A stretch of 64,000 bases of DNA, taken from assembly GCF_042667405.1 (NCBI RefSeq), contig NZ_JBHVAL010000005.1, positions 62,001-126,000 of the forward strand. Direction: 5' to 3'. The stretch's first letter is position 1. Each line of letters starts with the position of its first letter. Shown piece by piece: positions 25,384 through 34,500 of the stretch. The position numbers and the translations under genes are program-made. The notes under the pieces were generated by a model. It did no database searches and was not told the origin of the DNA. It saw only the letters and a program-made list of their open reading frames with translations. The stretch is from Arthrobacter sp042667405. GTDB lineage: Bacteria > Actinomycetota > Actinomycetes > Actinomycetales > Micrococcaceae.

Positions 25384-26521
25384 GGATAGGAGCTCCGATG
25401 GCCAAGAGGGCCAGATGGATCCCGGTCTGATCGCCCAGGTAGCCCAACAACGGAGGACCCGCCAGGAACGCGACGTACCCGATGGTCGAGACCACCGAAA
25501 CGCGGGCTGCGGCGTGCTTGGGGTCATCGGCAGCGGCGGACATGCCCATGGGGAAGGCCAACGCCGCTCCAATGCCCCAGAGCGCCGCACCAACTCCGGC
25601 CAGGATCACGTTGCCGGCGAAGACAAACAGCGCCAAGCCCACTGCCGCGGCGGCCATGCTGGCACGGAGAACTGAGACCCGGCCAAACCTGTCGATCGCC
25701 TTGCCGCCCAGGAACCGCATGACGGTCATAGCCAGGACAAACAGGGCGAAAAGCAACGCGCCGGTGGATTCGGAGGAACCCAACCCATCCACTGCAGCCT
25801 TGGCAATCCAGTCGTTGCCTGCGCCCTCGGTGAGGGTCGCGCCCAAAACAACGACGCCGATGAGCAGCGTCCTGCCGTCCCGCCAAGCCGCAGGGCCCTT
25901 GGGAGCCGGCGCGCCGCCGTCGTGAACTTCCACTGCCTCGTGCGGCAGGAAGAACTTCGGGACCGTCAACGCCAGGGTGACCGCGACGGCGGCAATGACC
26001 AGCAAGTGCTCAGGCAGACCCACCCCGAGCTGGGAGAGCCCGGCACCGATGAGTGCACCCAGGAAGGCGCCACCGCTGAACGCGGCGTGGAACTGAGGCA
26101 TGATGGTGCGTTCAAGCCTGTGCTCTACGTCGGCGCCTTCGATGTTCTGGGCGACGTCCCAGAGACCAATGCCGATGCCAAAGAAGAAGAGCGCGATCGC
26201 CGTTGCAGGGACCGACGCGGCGATCAGGGACAAAGCGATGGCCGCACCGGCCGCACCGGCGACGATGCCGGCTACGCGAACGGTGTTCGCGGTACCGATC
26301 CGGCCCACCACCCAGCCTGCCGACGGCAGCGCCAACAGTGAACCAACCGCTGTGCAGAGCAAAAGCGTGCCCATCTGGCCGGAAGTCAGGCTGAGTGTCT
26401 CGGTCACTGCGGGGATGCGGGCCGCCCAACTGGCGAAAACCAAGCCGTTCATGCCGAAGATCAGGAACGTCGCGACGGCTGCGGCATTGACGTTGGTGGT
26501 GCTTCGGGCGTTGGTGGTCAT
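25334..26521 (-). CDS. Major facilitator superfamily transporter
   Basis: 395 residues, twelve helices. It begins with VATFLIFGMNGLVFASWAARIP, then a MFS-type loop (GWVVGRIGTANTVRVAG) and a later GGKAIDRFGRVSVLRAS. The ARIP-containing first helix is common in a group of actinobacterial and proteobacterial MFS proteins related to fucose-permease-like carriers; the substrate is unknown. Its ATG overlaps the stop of the DeoR gene (ATGA), so it is the regulator's likely target. Confidence 0.87.
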   Translation of the reverse strand: MTTNARSTTNVNAAAVATFLIFGMNGLVFASWAARIPAVTETLSLTSGQMGTLLLCTAVGSLLALPSAGWVVGRIGTANTVRVAGIVAGAAGAAIALSLIAASVPATAIALFFFGIGIGLWDVAQNIEGADVEHRLERTIMPQFHAAFSGGAFLGALIGAGLSQLGVGLPEHLLVIAAVAVTLALTVPKFFLPHEAVEVHDGGAPAPKGPAAWRDGRTLLIGVVVLGATLTEGAGNDWIAKAAVDGLGSSESTGALLFALFVLAMTVMRFLGGKAIDRFGRVSVLRASMAAAAVGLALFVFAGNVILAGVGAALWGIGAALAFPMGMSAAADDPKHAAARVSVVSTIGYVAFLAGPPLLGYLGDQTGIHLALLAIGAPILIALLLAGVAKPLPAK

Positions 26522-27285
26522 GCAATCACAACTTCCACGGAGAGTTTTTTGAGTCGGGCGAGGTCATCGGGGGATGGTTTGAGGTCTGTCACGATCACGT
26601 CCACGAATTCCATGGCCGCAACCAGGGCCCTCGCGTTGGCATTCCACTTGCTTCCGGAGGCCGCCACGACCACCCGCGCGGCCGACTCCAGGCCCGCGCG
26701 CTTGACGGCGGCGTCGTCAAGGTCGTGCGCCAGGAGTCCGTCCTTCAGGTTAAGAGCGCAAGGAGTTACGACGGCGGTATCGAACCTCAGCGAGCGAACA
26801 TTGGCTTCCGCCATGGGTCCCCGGAATGATTGCTCACCTGTGGTGAGCGTTCCGCCGGGGAGGATGAGTTCAGGGGCATGTCCGTCCTTGTTTTGTGTCA
26901 GCGCTTCAACGCTGTGGAGGGACATGGGCATCACAGTCAGCTCGCGGCTGCCCAGCCGGCGTGCGATCGCCGTTGCTGTGGAGCCACTGTCCAACCAGAC
27001 ATGTTCGCGGTCCTGGATCAGCCTGTCGATAGCTGTCGCGATGCGCTTCTTGGCTTCGTGGTCTTCCAGTTCGCGCTGTCCATAGCCCGGATTTTCGCCG
27101 CGGGCCAGGAGACTCCGGGCGCCCCCGTGCACGCGCTTGAGCACACCGTTGGCCGCGAGGATCTCCAGGTCCCTGCGTATGGTGGCGCCCGAAGCTCCGG
27201 TCGCGGAGACCAATTCGTCAACCGATACTTCTTCTTGCCCGCGCAGCAGCTCGCCAATGAGCCGGTGCCGGTCAGTAGTTCCCAT
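26518..27285 (-). CDS. DeoR-family transcriptional regulator
   Basis: 255 residues. The N-terminal helix-turn-helix is VSVDELVSATGASGATIRRDLEIL followed by the diagnostic RVHGGA. The C-terminal sugar-phosphate-binding domain has VWLDSGSTATAIARRL and ILPGGTLTTGEQSFRGP. DeoR proteins are usually repressors induced by a phosphorylated sugar. It is first in a two-gene operon with the MFS transporter and has a palindromic operator 22-48 bp upstream, so autoregulation is likely. Confidence 0.92.
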   Translation of the reverse strand: MGTTDRHRLIGELLRGQEEVSVDELVSATGASGATIRRDLEILAANGVLKRVHGGARSLLARGENPGYGQRELEDHEAKKRIATAIDRLIQDREHVWLDSGSTATAIARRLGSRELTVMPMSLHSVEALTQNKDGHAPELILPGGTLTTGEQSFRGPMAEANVRSLRFDTAVVTPCALNLKDGLLAHDLDDAAVKRAGLESAARVVVAASGSKWNANARALVAAMEFVDVIVTDLKPSPDDLARLKKLSVEVVIA

Positions 27286-27306
27286 GGGTCTACCGTAGCA
27301 GCATGG

Positions 27307-27333
27307 TGATCACTTAATCACATTGTGTGATCA
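27307..27333. promoter_or_regulatory. Palindromic operator upstream of deoR-type gene
   Basis: TGATCAC and GTGATCA arms are separated by 13 bp. Nested inside is a second perfect palindrome ATCACA-TTG-TGTGAT. The element sits just upstream of the DeoR gene's ATG, where a repressor would block transcription. Such paired palindromes are typical of DeoR/GntR-type operators. Binding by this protein is inference. Confidence 0.55.
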
Positions 27334-27418
27334 TTTGCTCACGCACCCTCTCTCACATCCCACTGCCTTGAGTGGAACCCTCCTGCAGTGCACGACGGCG
27401 CCTACAGTGGCGGTGCGT

Positions 27419-27621
27419 GAGCGTCCGGGCCATCCCAGGGGGATCTGCGCGAGCGACCGGGCCAACCCCGGGGGATCTGCGCGAGCGTCCGGGCCAACCC
27501 AGGAGGATCTGCGCGAGCGTCCGGGCCAACCCAGGAGGATCTGCGCGAGCGTCCGGGCCAACCCAGGAGGATCTGCGCGAGCGACCGGGCCAACCCCGGG
27601 GGATCTGCGCGAGCGTCCGGG
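27419..27621. repeat. 32-bp tandem repeat array, six full units plus partial
   Basis: Six head-to-tail 32-bp units begin GAGCGWCCGGGCCAWCCC and end GGATCTGCGC. Units three to five are identical; units two and six share the same variant bases (GACC, CCCCGGGG). A partial seventh unit ends at the stop codon of the ABC-F gene. Because 32 is not a multiple of three and no stop codons occur, all six frames stay open, producing artificial ORFs. The rest of the gap to the DeoR gene holds the operator and nothing else recognisable. Confidence 0.95.
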
Positions 27622-29304
27622 TTACCGGGCGCGCTCCACCCGCTTCTCGTCCCACACTGGCTCTTCGGACTCGTAGACCATGCCATCGGAGCCGAAGATC
27701 AGGAAGCGGTCGAAGGACTTGGCGAACCAGCGGTCGTGTGTGACCGCCAGGACGGTGCCCTCGAACGCGTCGATGGCACGCTCCAGCGCCTCACCCGAGT
27801 GGAGATCCAGGTTGTCTGTGGGCTCATCGAGCAGCAGGAGCGTGGCACCGGAAAGCTGGAGCAGCAGGATCTGGAAACGTGCCTGCTGGCCTCCGGACAA
27901 GGACTCGTACTTCTGCTCCGACTGCCCCGCGAGGCCATAGGAATCCAGGGCTCCAGCTGCAGCTTCACGCGGAAGACCTGAGCGGTGTTCGTCGCCGCGG
28001 TGCAGGATCTCCAGCAAAGTACGGCCCAGCAGGTCCGGACGGACGTGGGTCTGCGCGAAGAACCCGGGCCGGATGCGGGCGCCAAGCTTCACCGTTCCCT
28101 CGTGCGGAACTTCAGCGATAACGACGTCGGACACCGGCAGGTGCTCGCGCTCCGGGTCGGTGCCACCGGTGGCGAGCAGCCGCAGGAAGTGGCTCTTGCC
28201 GGAACCGTTGGAACCCAGCACGCCCACACGGTCCCCGAACCAGATCTCGGTGGAGAACGGCTTCATGAGACCCGTGAGTTCCAGCTTCTCGGCCACGACG
28301 GCACGCTTGGCCGTCCTGCCGCCCTTGAGCCGCATCTTGACGTTTTGCTCGATCGGCAGCGCCTCAGGCGGTCCGGCTTCCAGGAACTTGGCCAGGCGGG
28401 TCTGCGCCGCTTGGTACCGGTTGGCCATGTCGGAACGGAAGGCAGCCTTGTTCTTGTACATGTTGACGAGTTCTTTGAGCTTGATGTGCTCCTCGTCCCA
28501 GCGTTTGCGGAGTTCCTCAAACCGAGCATTCCGGTCGGCCCGGGCTTCCACATAGGAGCCGAAGCCGCCGCCATGGATCCAAGCGCCGGCACCGTTGATT
28601 CCCGGTTCAAGGGTCACGATGCGACCAGCCGCGTTGTTGAGCAGCTCCCGGTCGTGGCTGATGAAGAGCACCGTCTTCTTGGACTCGTTGAGCTTGGATT
28701 CCAGCCAGCGCTTACCGGGCACGTCGAGGTAGTTGTCCGGTTCGTCGAGGAGCAGGAGCTCATCCGGTCCGGCGAAGAGGGCCTCCAGTACGAGCCGCTT
28801 CTGCTCGCCACCGGAGAGGGTGGAAGCGCGGCGGAACTGGGCCTTGTCGAAAGAAATCCCGAGCGCCGCCATGCAGACCTCGTCCCACACGGTCTCGACG
28901 TCGTAACCACCGGCATCGCCCCAGTCGACAATCGCCTGGGCATACTTCATCTGCGTGGGCTCGTCGTCGTGCTCCATCATTGCCAGTTCGGCTTCTTCCA
29001 CGGCTTTGGCGGCTGCCGCGAGTCCGGCCTGCGCCGTCGAGACAAGGAGGTCGCGGACGGTCGAGTCGTCGCGGACCTGGCCGACGAACTGCCGCATAAT
29101 GCCCATGTTCCCCGAGCGGCCGACGGCGCCTTCATCAGGGGTGAGATCTCCGGCGATGATCTTGAACAGCGTGGTCTTGCCGGTTCCGTTGGGCCCGATC
29201 AGTGCCGTCTTTGTGCCGTCGGGAACCTTGAAAGTCACGCCGTTGAGCAGCTGGGTACCGTCGGAGAGGAAGTAGTCGATGCCGGAAACGTCAATATGGG
29301 CCAC
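27622..29304 (-). CDS. ABC-F family ATPase
   Basis: 560 residues with two ABC domains and no membrane helices. Walker A sites are GPNGTGKTTLFKII and GSNGSGKSHFLRLL; signatures are LSGGEQKRLVLE and LSGGQQARFQIL; Walker B sites are LLLLDEPDNYLD and LLLLDEPTDNLD. The linker between the domains is charged and helical. ABC-F proteins act on the ribosome E site, aiding translation or antibiotic resistance. A GTG start preceded by GGGAGGATT was chosen over an upstream frame extension. The 3' end abuts a tandem repeat array. Confidence 0.92.
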   Translation of the reverse strand: MAHIDVSGIDYFLSDGTQLLNGVTFKVPDGTKTALIGPNGTGKTTLFKIIAGDLTPDEGAVGRSGNMGIMRQFVGQVRDDSTVRDLLVSTAQAGLAAAAKAVEEAELAMMEHDDEPTQMKYAQAIVDWGDAGGYDVETVWDEVCMAALGISFDKAQFRRASTLSGGEQKRLVLEALFAGPDELLLLDEPDNYLDVPGKRWLESKLNESKKTVLFISHDRELLNNAAGRIVTLEPGINGAGAWIHGGGFGSYVEARADRNARFEELRKRWDEEHIKLKELVNMYKNKAAFRSDMANRYQAAQTRLAKFLEAGPPEALPIEQNVKMRLKGGRTAKRAVVAEKLELTGLMKPFSTEIWFGDRVGVLGSNGSGKSHFLRLLATGGTDPEREHLPVSDVVIAEVPHEGTVKLGARIRPGFFAQTHVRPDLLGRTLLEILHRGDEHRSGLPREAAAGALDSYGLAGQSEQKYESLSGGQQARFQILLLQLSGATLLLLDEPTDNLDLHSGEALERAIDAFEGTVLAVTHDRWFAKSFDRFLIFGSDGMVYESEEPVWDEKRVERAR

Positions 29305-29400
29305 GTTCCAATCCTCCCACGCCAAGCAAATGACGCCCGACGGCGGCAATCGGCTTGAGCGGTGACGCCCAGCCTGGGCTGCCGGCGGGCAGGACCTGGA

Positions 29401-31395
29401 TCAGCCCGCCGCGGTCAGGAACGTCTTTAACAGCGGGCCGCTGGTGGTGGCGCCCAATCCGCCGTCCTCAACAAAGACCGCCACCGCAAGATCTCCGTGA
29501 GTGGCCACAATCCACGCATGGGTCTTGGGCGGGTTGTCATTGCCGAATTCGGCCGTTCCCGTCTTGGCTCCGACCGGAGCGCCGGGGACAGAGGTCAGGA
29601 ACCCGGCGTGTCCGGACGTTACTACTGCCCGCATCATGTCGGCCAGCGAAGCAGCCTCTGCCTTGGTGATCGGCTTGGTTGAGGCTGGCGAGGCCGGAAG
29701 CGCGCTGGCCGTGGAAGAGTCCGCCGACGGCGTGGCGGAGCCGCCTTCGGTAGGTGTGGCGCTTGAGGTTGTGGTCCCCGATGCCGTGGCCGGGACGGCG
29801 TCCGCGTTGAGCACCAACTGGGGTGAAACGGGCGCACCATTGGCGACTGACGCGGCCATGACAGCAGCCGAGAGCGGCGAGAAGAGCACCTTGCCCTGAC
29901 CAATCATGGATGCCGCATGTTCCGTGCCCTCGGCAGCACCGGGGACCGAACCAAGAAAGGCGTCTGCACCAAGTTTGGGAGCTTCAACGGCCACACCCAG
30001 GGCCTGGGCTGCCGACTCGAGCTGGTCCTGGCTGACGGTGTCGCGCGCATTGATGAAGGCGGTGTTGCAGGAGTGCGCAAACGCGTCACGCAAGGCCACG
30101 GATCCCAACGAGCTTTCCGGGTATCCCTCGGCGTTCTTGAAGGTACGTCCGTCAACTGTCACCGTGGCTGGGCAGTCGACCTTGGAATCGGGCGTGGCCC
30201 CGTTCCGGAACATTGCCAGGGAATCGACCATCTTGAAGGTGGAGCCCGGTGCGTACTGGCCCAGCATTGCCGTGTTGTAGCCGTTGCTCCCGGGGCCCGA
30301 GGCTGCCGCAAGCACCGCACCAGTGGAAGGCCTCAGCGCGACGATGGCCGATGCCGGGCCCACACCGGCAAGGGTTTCCTCAGCCAGCTGCTGCAGCTTC
30401 AGGTCCAGAGTGGTCTTTAGCGTGGTGCCCGGTGCGGGAAGGGATGAGAAGAACACCTTGGTCCCCGGGGTCTCACCTTCCGTCTTGGCCTTGGCGCTGG
30501 CGATGACCTCAACGCCATCCTTGCCGCGCAGCAAGCTGTCGTATTTTTGCTGCAAGCCGCCCGTTCCCGTGGTGTCGCCGGCGCGGAGTGCGCCGTTGGA
30601 CTTCTCGATCTGCTCGGCACTGGCCTGGCCAACGCTTCCGAGCAGCGCCCGGGCAAAGGTCCGTGTTGGAGCAAGGGCCATGGAGTCCAGGATGCTCGAA
30701 CCGCCGGGGATGGCCTCGATCTTTGCCTCGGTAATCTCCGGGGTGTACGCGCGGAGAACCAGGCCTTCAACGAACGCCTGCGGGCCGGATGCCGCTACCT
30801 GTTTGGCGTATTCTTCGACGTCCAGTCCAAGCAGGGTGGCCATGGCGCGGGCGGAGGCGTCGGCCTGTTCCGCAGGAACCTTGGTCTTGTCGATGCCCAC
30901 CCGGAACACAGGACGGTCCTCCACGATCGGGGCATCGCCGGCACCAAGGATCTGGCCGCGCTGGGCAGGAACGGTTTTGACAGACAGCGTCTCGCCGTCG
31001 GAAAGTTCGGGGGCGAGCAACGCCGGGCTCCACTGCACGGCCCATTTGTCGCCGGACTTCTTCAGGGTTGCCTGCGAGCTGTACTCCCACTTGGCCGACC
31101 CGACGTTCCAGCTGTACTTAAGGGGGAAAGTGGCGGTGCCGCCGTCGAGCTTTACCTCGCCTGATTCAACCGAGGGCTTGGCATCGAGGCCTTCAAACAC
31201 CGCTTTGAGTTCATCGTTGGCCGCGGCAGCGTCCTTGCCGTCAACGGCGAGCTGACCGACGTCGAGCGCTGCAAGGGAGGATGCGAGCTGCTTGGCCGCA
31301 CCTTCCGCGCCGGAGCGGCCGTCGTCGCAGGCGGCGAGAGAGCCTGCCATGACGATAGCGGCCAGACCAATAACAAAAGTACGTGTTTTCCCCAT
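29401..31395 (-). CDS. Class B penicillin-binding lipoprotein (transpeptidase)
   Basis: 664 residues. The signal peptide ends in the lipobox AGSLAAC. An N-terminal NTF2-like (MecA_N) domain and a PBP dimerisation domain are followed by the transpeptidase domain, with catalytic STFK, SCN and KTG motifs visible (PGSTFKMVDS, HSCNTAF, GAKTGTAEFG). It crosslinks peptidoglycan outside the membrane. The MecA_N layout is that of low-affinity PBPs such as PBP2a, and of homologues common in actinobacteria. A Thr/Ser/Pro-rich insert of about 40 residues interrupts the transpeptidase domain before KTG. The ATG just before GKTRTF gives a normal lipoprotein signal. Confidence 0.92.
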   Translation of the reverse strand: MGKTRTFVIGLAAIVMAGSLAACDDGRSGAEGAAKQLASSLAALDVGQLAVDGKDAAAANDELKAVFEGLDAKPSVESGEVKLDGGTATFPLKYSWNVGSAKWEYSSQATLKKSGDKWAVQWSPALLAPELSDGETLSVKTVPAQRGQILGAGDAPIVEDRPVFRVGIDKTKVPAEQADASARAMATLLGLDVEEYAKQVAASGPQAFVEGLVLRAYTPEITEAKIEAIPGGSSILDSMALAPTRTFARALLGSVGQASAEQIEKSNGALRAGDTTGTGGLQQKYDSLLRGKDGVEVIASAKAKTEGETPGTKVFFSSLPAPGTTLKTTLDLKLQQLAEETLAGVGPASAIVALRPSTGAVLAAASGPGSNGYNTAMLGQYAPGSTFKMVDSLAMFRNGATPDSKVDCPATVTVDGRTFKNAEGYPESSLGSVALRDAFAHSCNTAFINARDTVSQDQLESAAQALGVAVEAPKLGADAFLGSVPGAAEGTEHAASMIGQGKVLFSPLSAAVMAASVANGAPVSPQLVLNADAVPATASGTTTSSATPTEGGSATPSADSSTASALPASPASTKPITKAEAASLADMMRAVVTSGHAGFLTSVPGAPVGAKTGTAEFGNDNPPKTHAWIVATHGDLAVAVFVEDGGLGATTSGPLLKTFLTAAG

Positions 31396-31509
31396 TCGCC
31401 ACATTATGCCCGGTTCCCCTGACAGTTTCTTGTTGTGCCCGGAAAGCGGACGACCACCGCCCGCCACCCCGGAAGGAGTTGGCACGCGGCGGCCGTCATC
31501 ACATGCGTA

Positions 31510-34500
31510 TCAGGGCGCACACGTGAACTTCGCATCACCCCAGACACCGTGGGCGCCATTGATGGAACCGGACGGATCCACCACCAACTCCACATAGGCC
31601 GCGCCGGTGAGGTCGACGGAAACGGACTCCGGAGCGAAGCCCGGCGTGTACGTGCGCGACTGGTACTTGTTCACGCCGTCGGCGTTGACCTTGAAGATGA
31701 TGTTGCCGCCGAAGCCGCTTTCAAGGCCCACTTGGGAAGTGAAGGAGGTGCACTTGCCGCCCAGGTAATACGTAATTTTGGAGGCAGCGTGAACCCCTAG
31801 GCCCTTGGTGAAAACGGGCTGCTGGCCGGTCGCGGGATCGGTGTAGTTGATGGCCAACGGCTTGTCCGGGGAGGATGCCGAGTCCTTGTTGGCCACGTTC
31901 TTGCCGATCACTCCGTAGCCATTCAACGCCTGCACCCACGGCGTTTCCGAGGCATAAACCGTCCCGTGCGGGACGTCCGGCAACGGCTGTGAGGTCACTT
32001 TCCAGTCGAAGAACTTCACCCGGGTGTCAGTGGGCAGGGTGACGGAGACAAGCTCCTTGGTCGGGTTCAGCCGGACCGTGTTGGAAAATGCCTGGTACTT
32101 GTACTGCGTGTATTCCGGAGAAGGACCATTGGCGTTGTTCCGGCCCTGTTCGGACACCGCGAGCGTGGCCCCGTTCAGCACCGACGGCTGCAGCCAATTG
32201 GGGAAGAAGATGGACTGCTTGTCTATGCTTCCATCGGAATATGTCAGTGTCAGCACCGGGCTGGTTCCGTTGCCCACGGCGGCCGAACCCAGAACCGCCA
32301 AGTGCGTTCCCTTGCCCTTTACCGAGATGGTCTGCGCGGACAATGCCACGGAGTTGGGAACGTCGGGCCCCACCGCCGGCCAAGTGTAGTCCACCTGCGT
32401 CGGCTTACCGGCGTCAACGGTCACAGAGCTGCCCGGTCGGACGCCGCCTGCCGGTACCGTCGCGGCGGCCAGCTGCTCGGCAGCGAAGGTGGCCCCACCG
32501 CCGTCGAAGTTTCCGAGCGCCTTGCCCGCGACCGTAGTGACCGAAACGGTGTTGTACGCCGCGGCCAAGGACCCATAGGCGACATATATCTGGTTGCCGC
32601 CGGTCACCGTTTGGTTCGATCCGGAGGCAAGGTACGACGCCGATACCCGCACAGTCTGTTGGCCCGCCTTTGCGTTGGAGCCGGGTTTGATGACGAACGT
32701 GGCACTGATTGTGGCTCCGCCTTCCACCTTGGCGGCCGTTGCTCCGCTTGATGAGACGACCGTCCAGCCCTCGGGGAGGACCGGAGTGAGAACCACGTTG
32801 CTCTTTGCCTTGGTTCCGGTGTTTACGAAGGCCGCGGTGACGGTGGTTTCCTGGTCCTGGAACACTTGCTGACCGGTTGTTACGCGGACCTCGGCTGCGG
32901 TGTCTTCCTGGCTCTTTCCGCCCAGCGGACCGGCCTGCTGGAGCTGGACTGTTGCGGATTGGTTGGAGGCGATCGACCCCGTCTTTACCCAAATGGTGCC
33001 GTTGTTGGCCTCGTCGAAGTACCAGCCAGTGGTCGCAGCCGCGTAGGCAGCCTGGGTGGCGTGCTGGGTGAGCTTGGTGCCACCGATCTTGACGTCCTTG
33101 GGTGCGGCGCCGGCATGGACTTTCAGCTCGTAGGGACGAGCCGCAGCTTTGCCGGTGTACTCACCCTTCCGTTCACCGATGGACACCTTGACGCTGCTGT
33201 TGCCCGTACCGGGGGCGTCCACTGCAAAGACCTGGCTGGAAGACTTGCCGTCCTTGAACTCGCGGGTGACTTTGTCGTCCTCGTAGAGCGTGAAGGTGTC
33301 CTGTCCCTTGGCGTAGACGTCCAAGGTGATCATGGAATCTTCCGGGACCAGGGACGCGTTCCGGGCCACGATGCCTTGCGGGATCACCGCTCCGGCGCGA
33401 ACGAACACCGGCAGCTTGTCCAGGGGTGCGCTGTAGCCGTTGAGGATTTGGCCGCCCTGGTAGAGCTTGCCTGTCCAGTAATCCACCCACTGCTGGCCGG
33501 CAGGGAGGAAGATGCCGTTTCGGACGTCGGTCTGGGTAAAGACGGGAGCCACCAGGAAGTCCGAGCCGAGCATGAACTGGTTGTTGGCTTCGGCGCCGTA
33601 GGACCATTCCTGGTCAGGGAACTCGAGGGCCATGGAGCGCATCATCGATACGCCCGTGGAGGAGGACTCCTGCGCCAGCGTGTAGATGAAGGGCATGAGC
33701 TGCTGGCGCAGTTGCAGGTAGTGGCGGTTGATGGCCGTTGCTTCGTCGCCGTAAAGCCACGGGCGCTTGTCCGTCGCAGCCCAACCGGACATGGAGTACA
33801 GGGCCGGAGCGAAGGCCTTCCACTGGAGGTCGCGGACGTAGGACTCGGGGGATCCGCCGAAGATGCCGTCGACGTCACCCGTGGTGAACGCCAGACCCGA
33901 GTTACCGGCTCCGGTGAGGGCCGGGACCTGCCAGCGGACGGCGTCGAGGTTTCCTGAATGGTCGCCCGTCCATTGCATGCCGCACCGCTGGGAACCGGCC
34001 CAGCCTTCCACCATCAGTGACGTGCCGCGGGCGTTCGAATACTGCTCGATGCCGCCATGCGCGGCCTCACAGCCGGTGAGCGCCTGGCGGTAGCCTTGAC
34101 CGACCCACGCGACGTCCAGCTTACGGAGCCGAACACCGGCTTCGCCCACTTCGTATTCCTGGTTGGTCAGTGAGCGCTGCGTCCAAAGTCCAACTTTGAG
34201 GTTGGTTTCATTCTCGATGTTGCTCACGGTTTCCGGCAGTTGCTGGTACTCACAGCCGTAGCCGTCATTGACCAGCATCCACCCCGCGGGCATGTCGTTC
34301 TCCACGAACTTCCGCGCGGTCTTGATCGCATCCGGGGTGCGCTGCTTGGCTCCGTCGGGATCCCCGTAGCCGGAGGATGAGTAGCCCGGGTTTGAACGGT
34401 TGTAGCAGTCCGCGTCGCCGTATTCCAGAGCATAGACCGGGGGCATCATCGGCTTGCCGGTCAACGTGGTGTACGCGCCCAGGGACTGCTTGTAGTCGCC

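Noticed and set aside
27323..27743. Repetitive proteins encoded through the 32-bp array on both strands
   Set aside because: A stop-free 32-bp unit keeps all frames open, so repeated peptides appear automatically; no ribosome binding site or signal supports translation.
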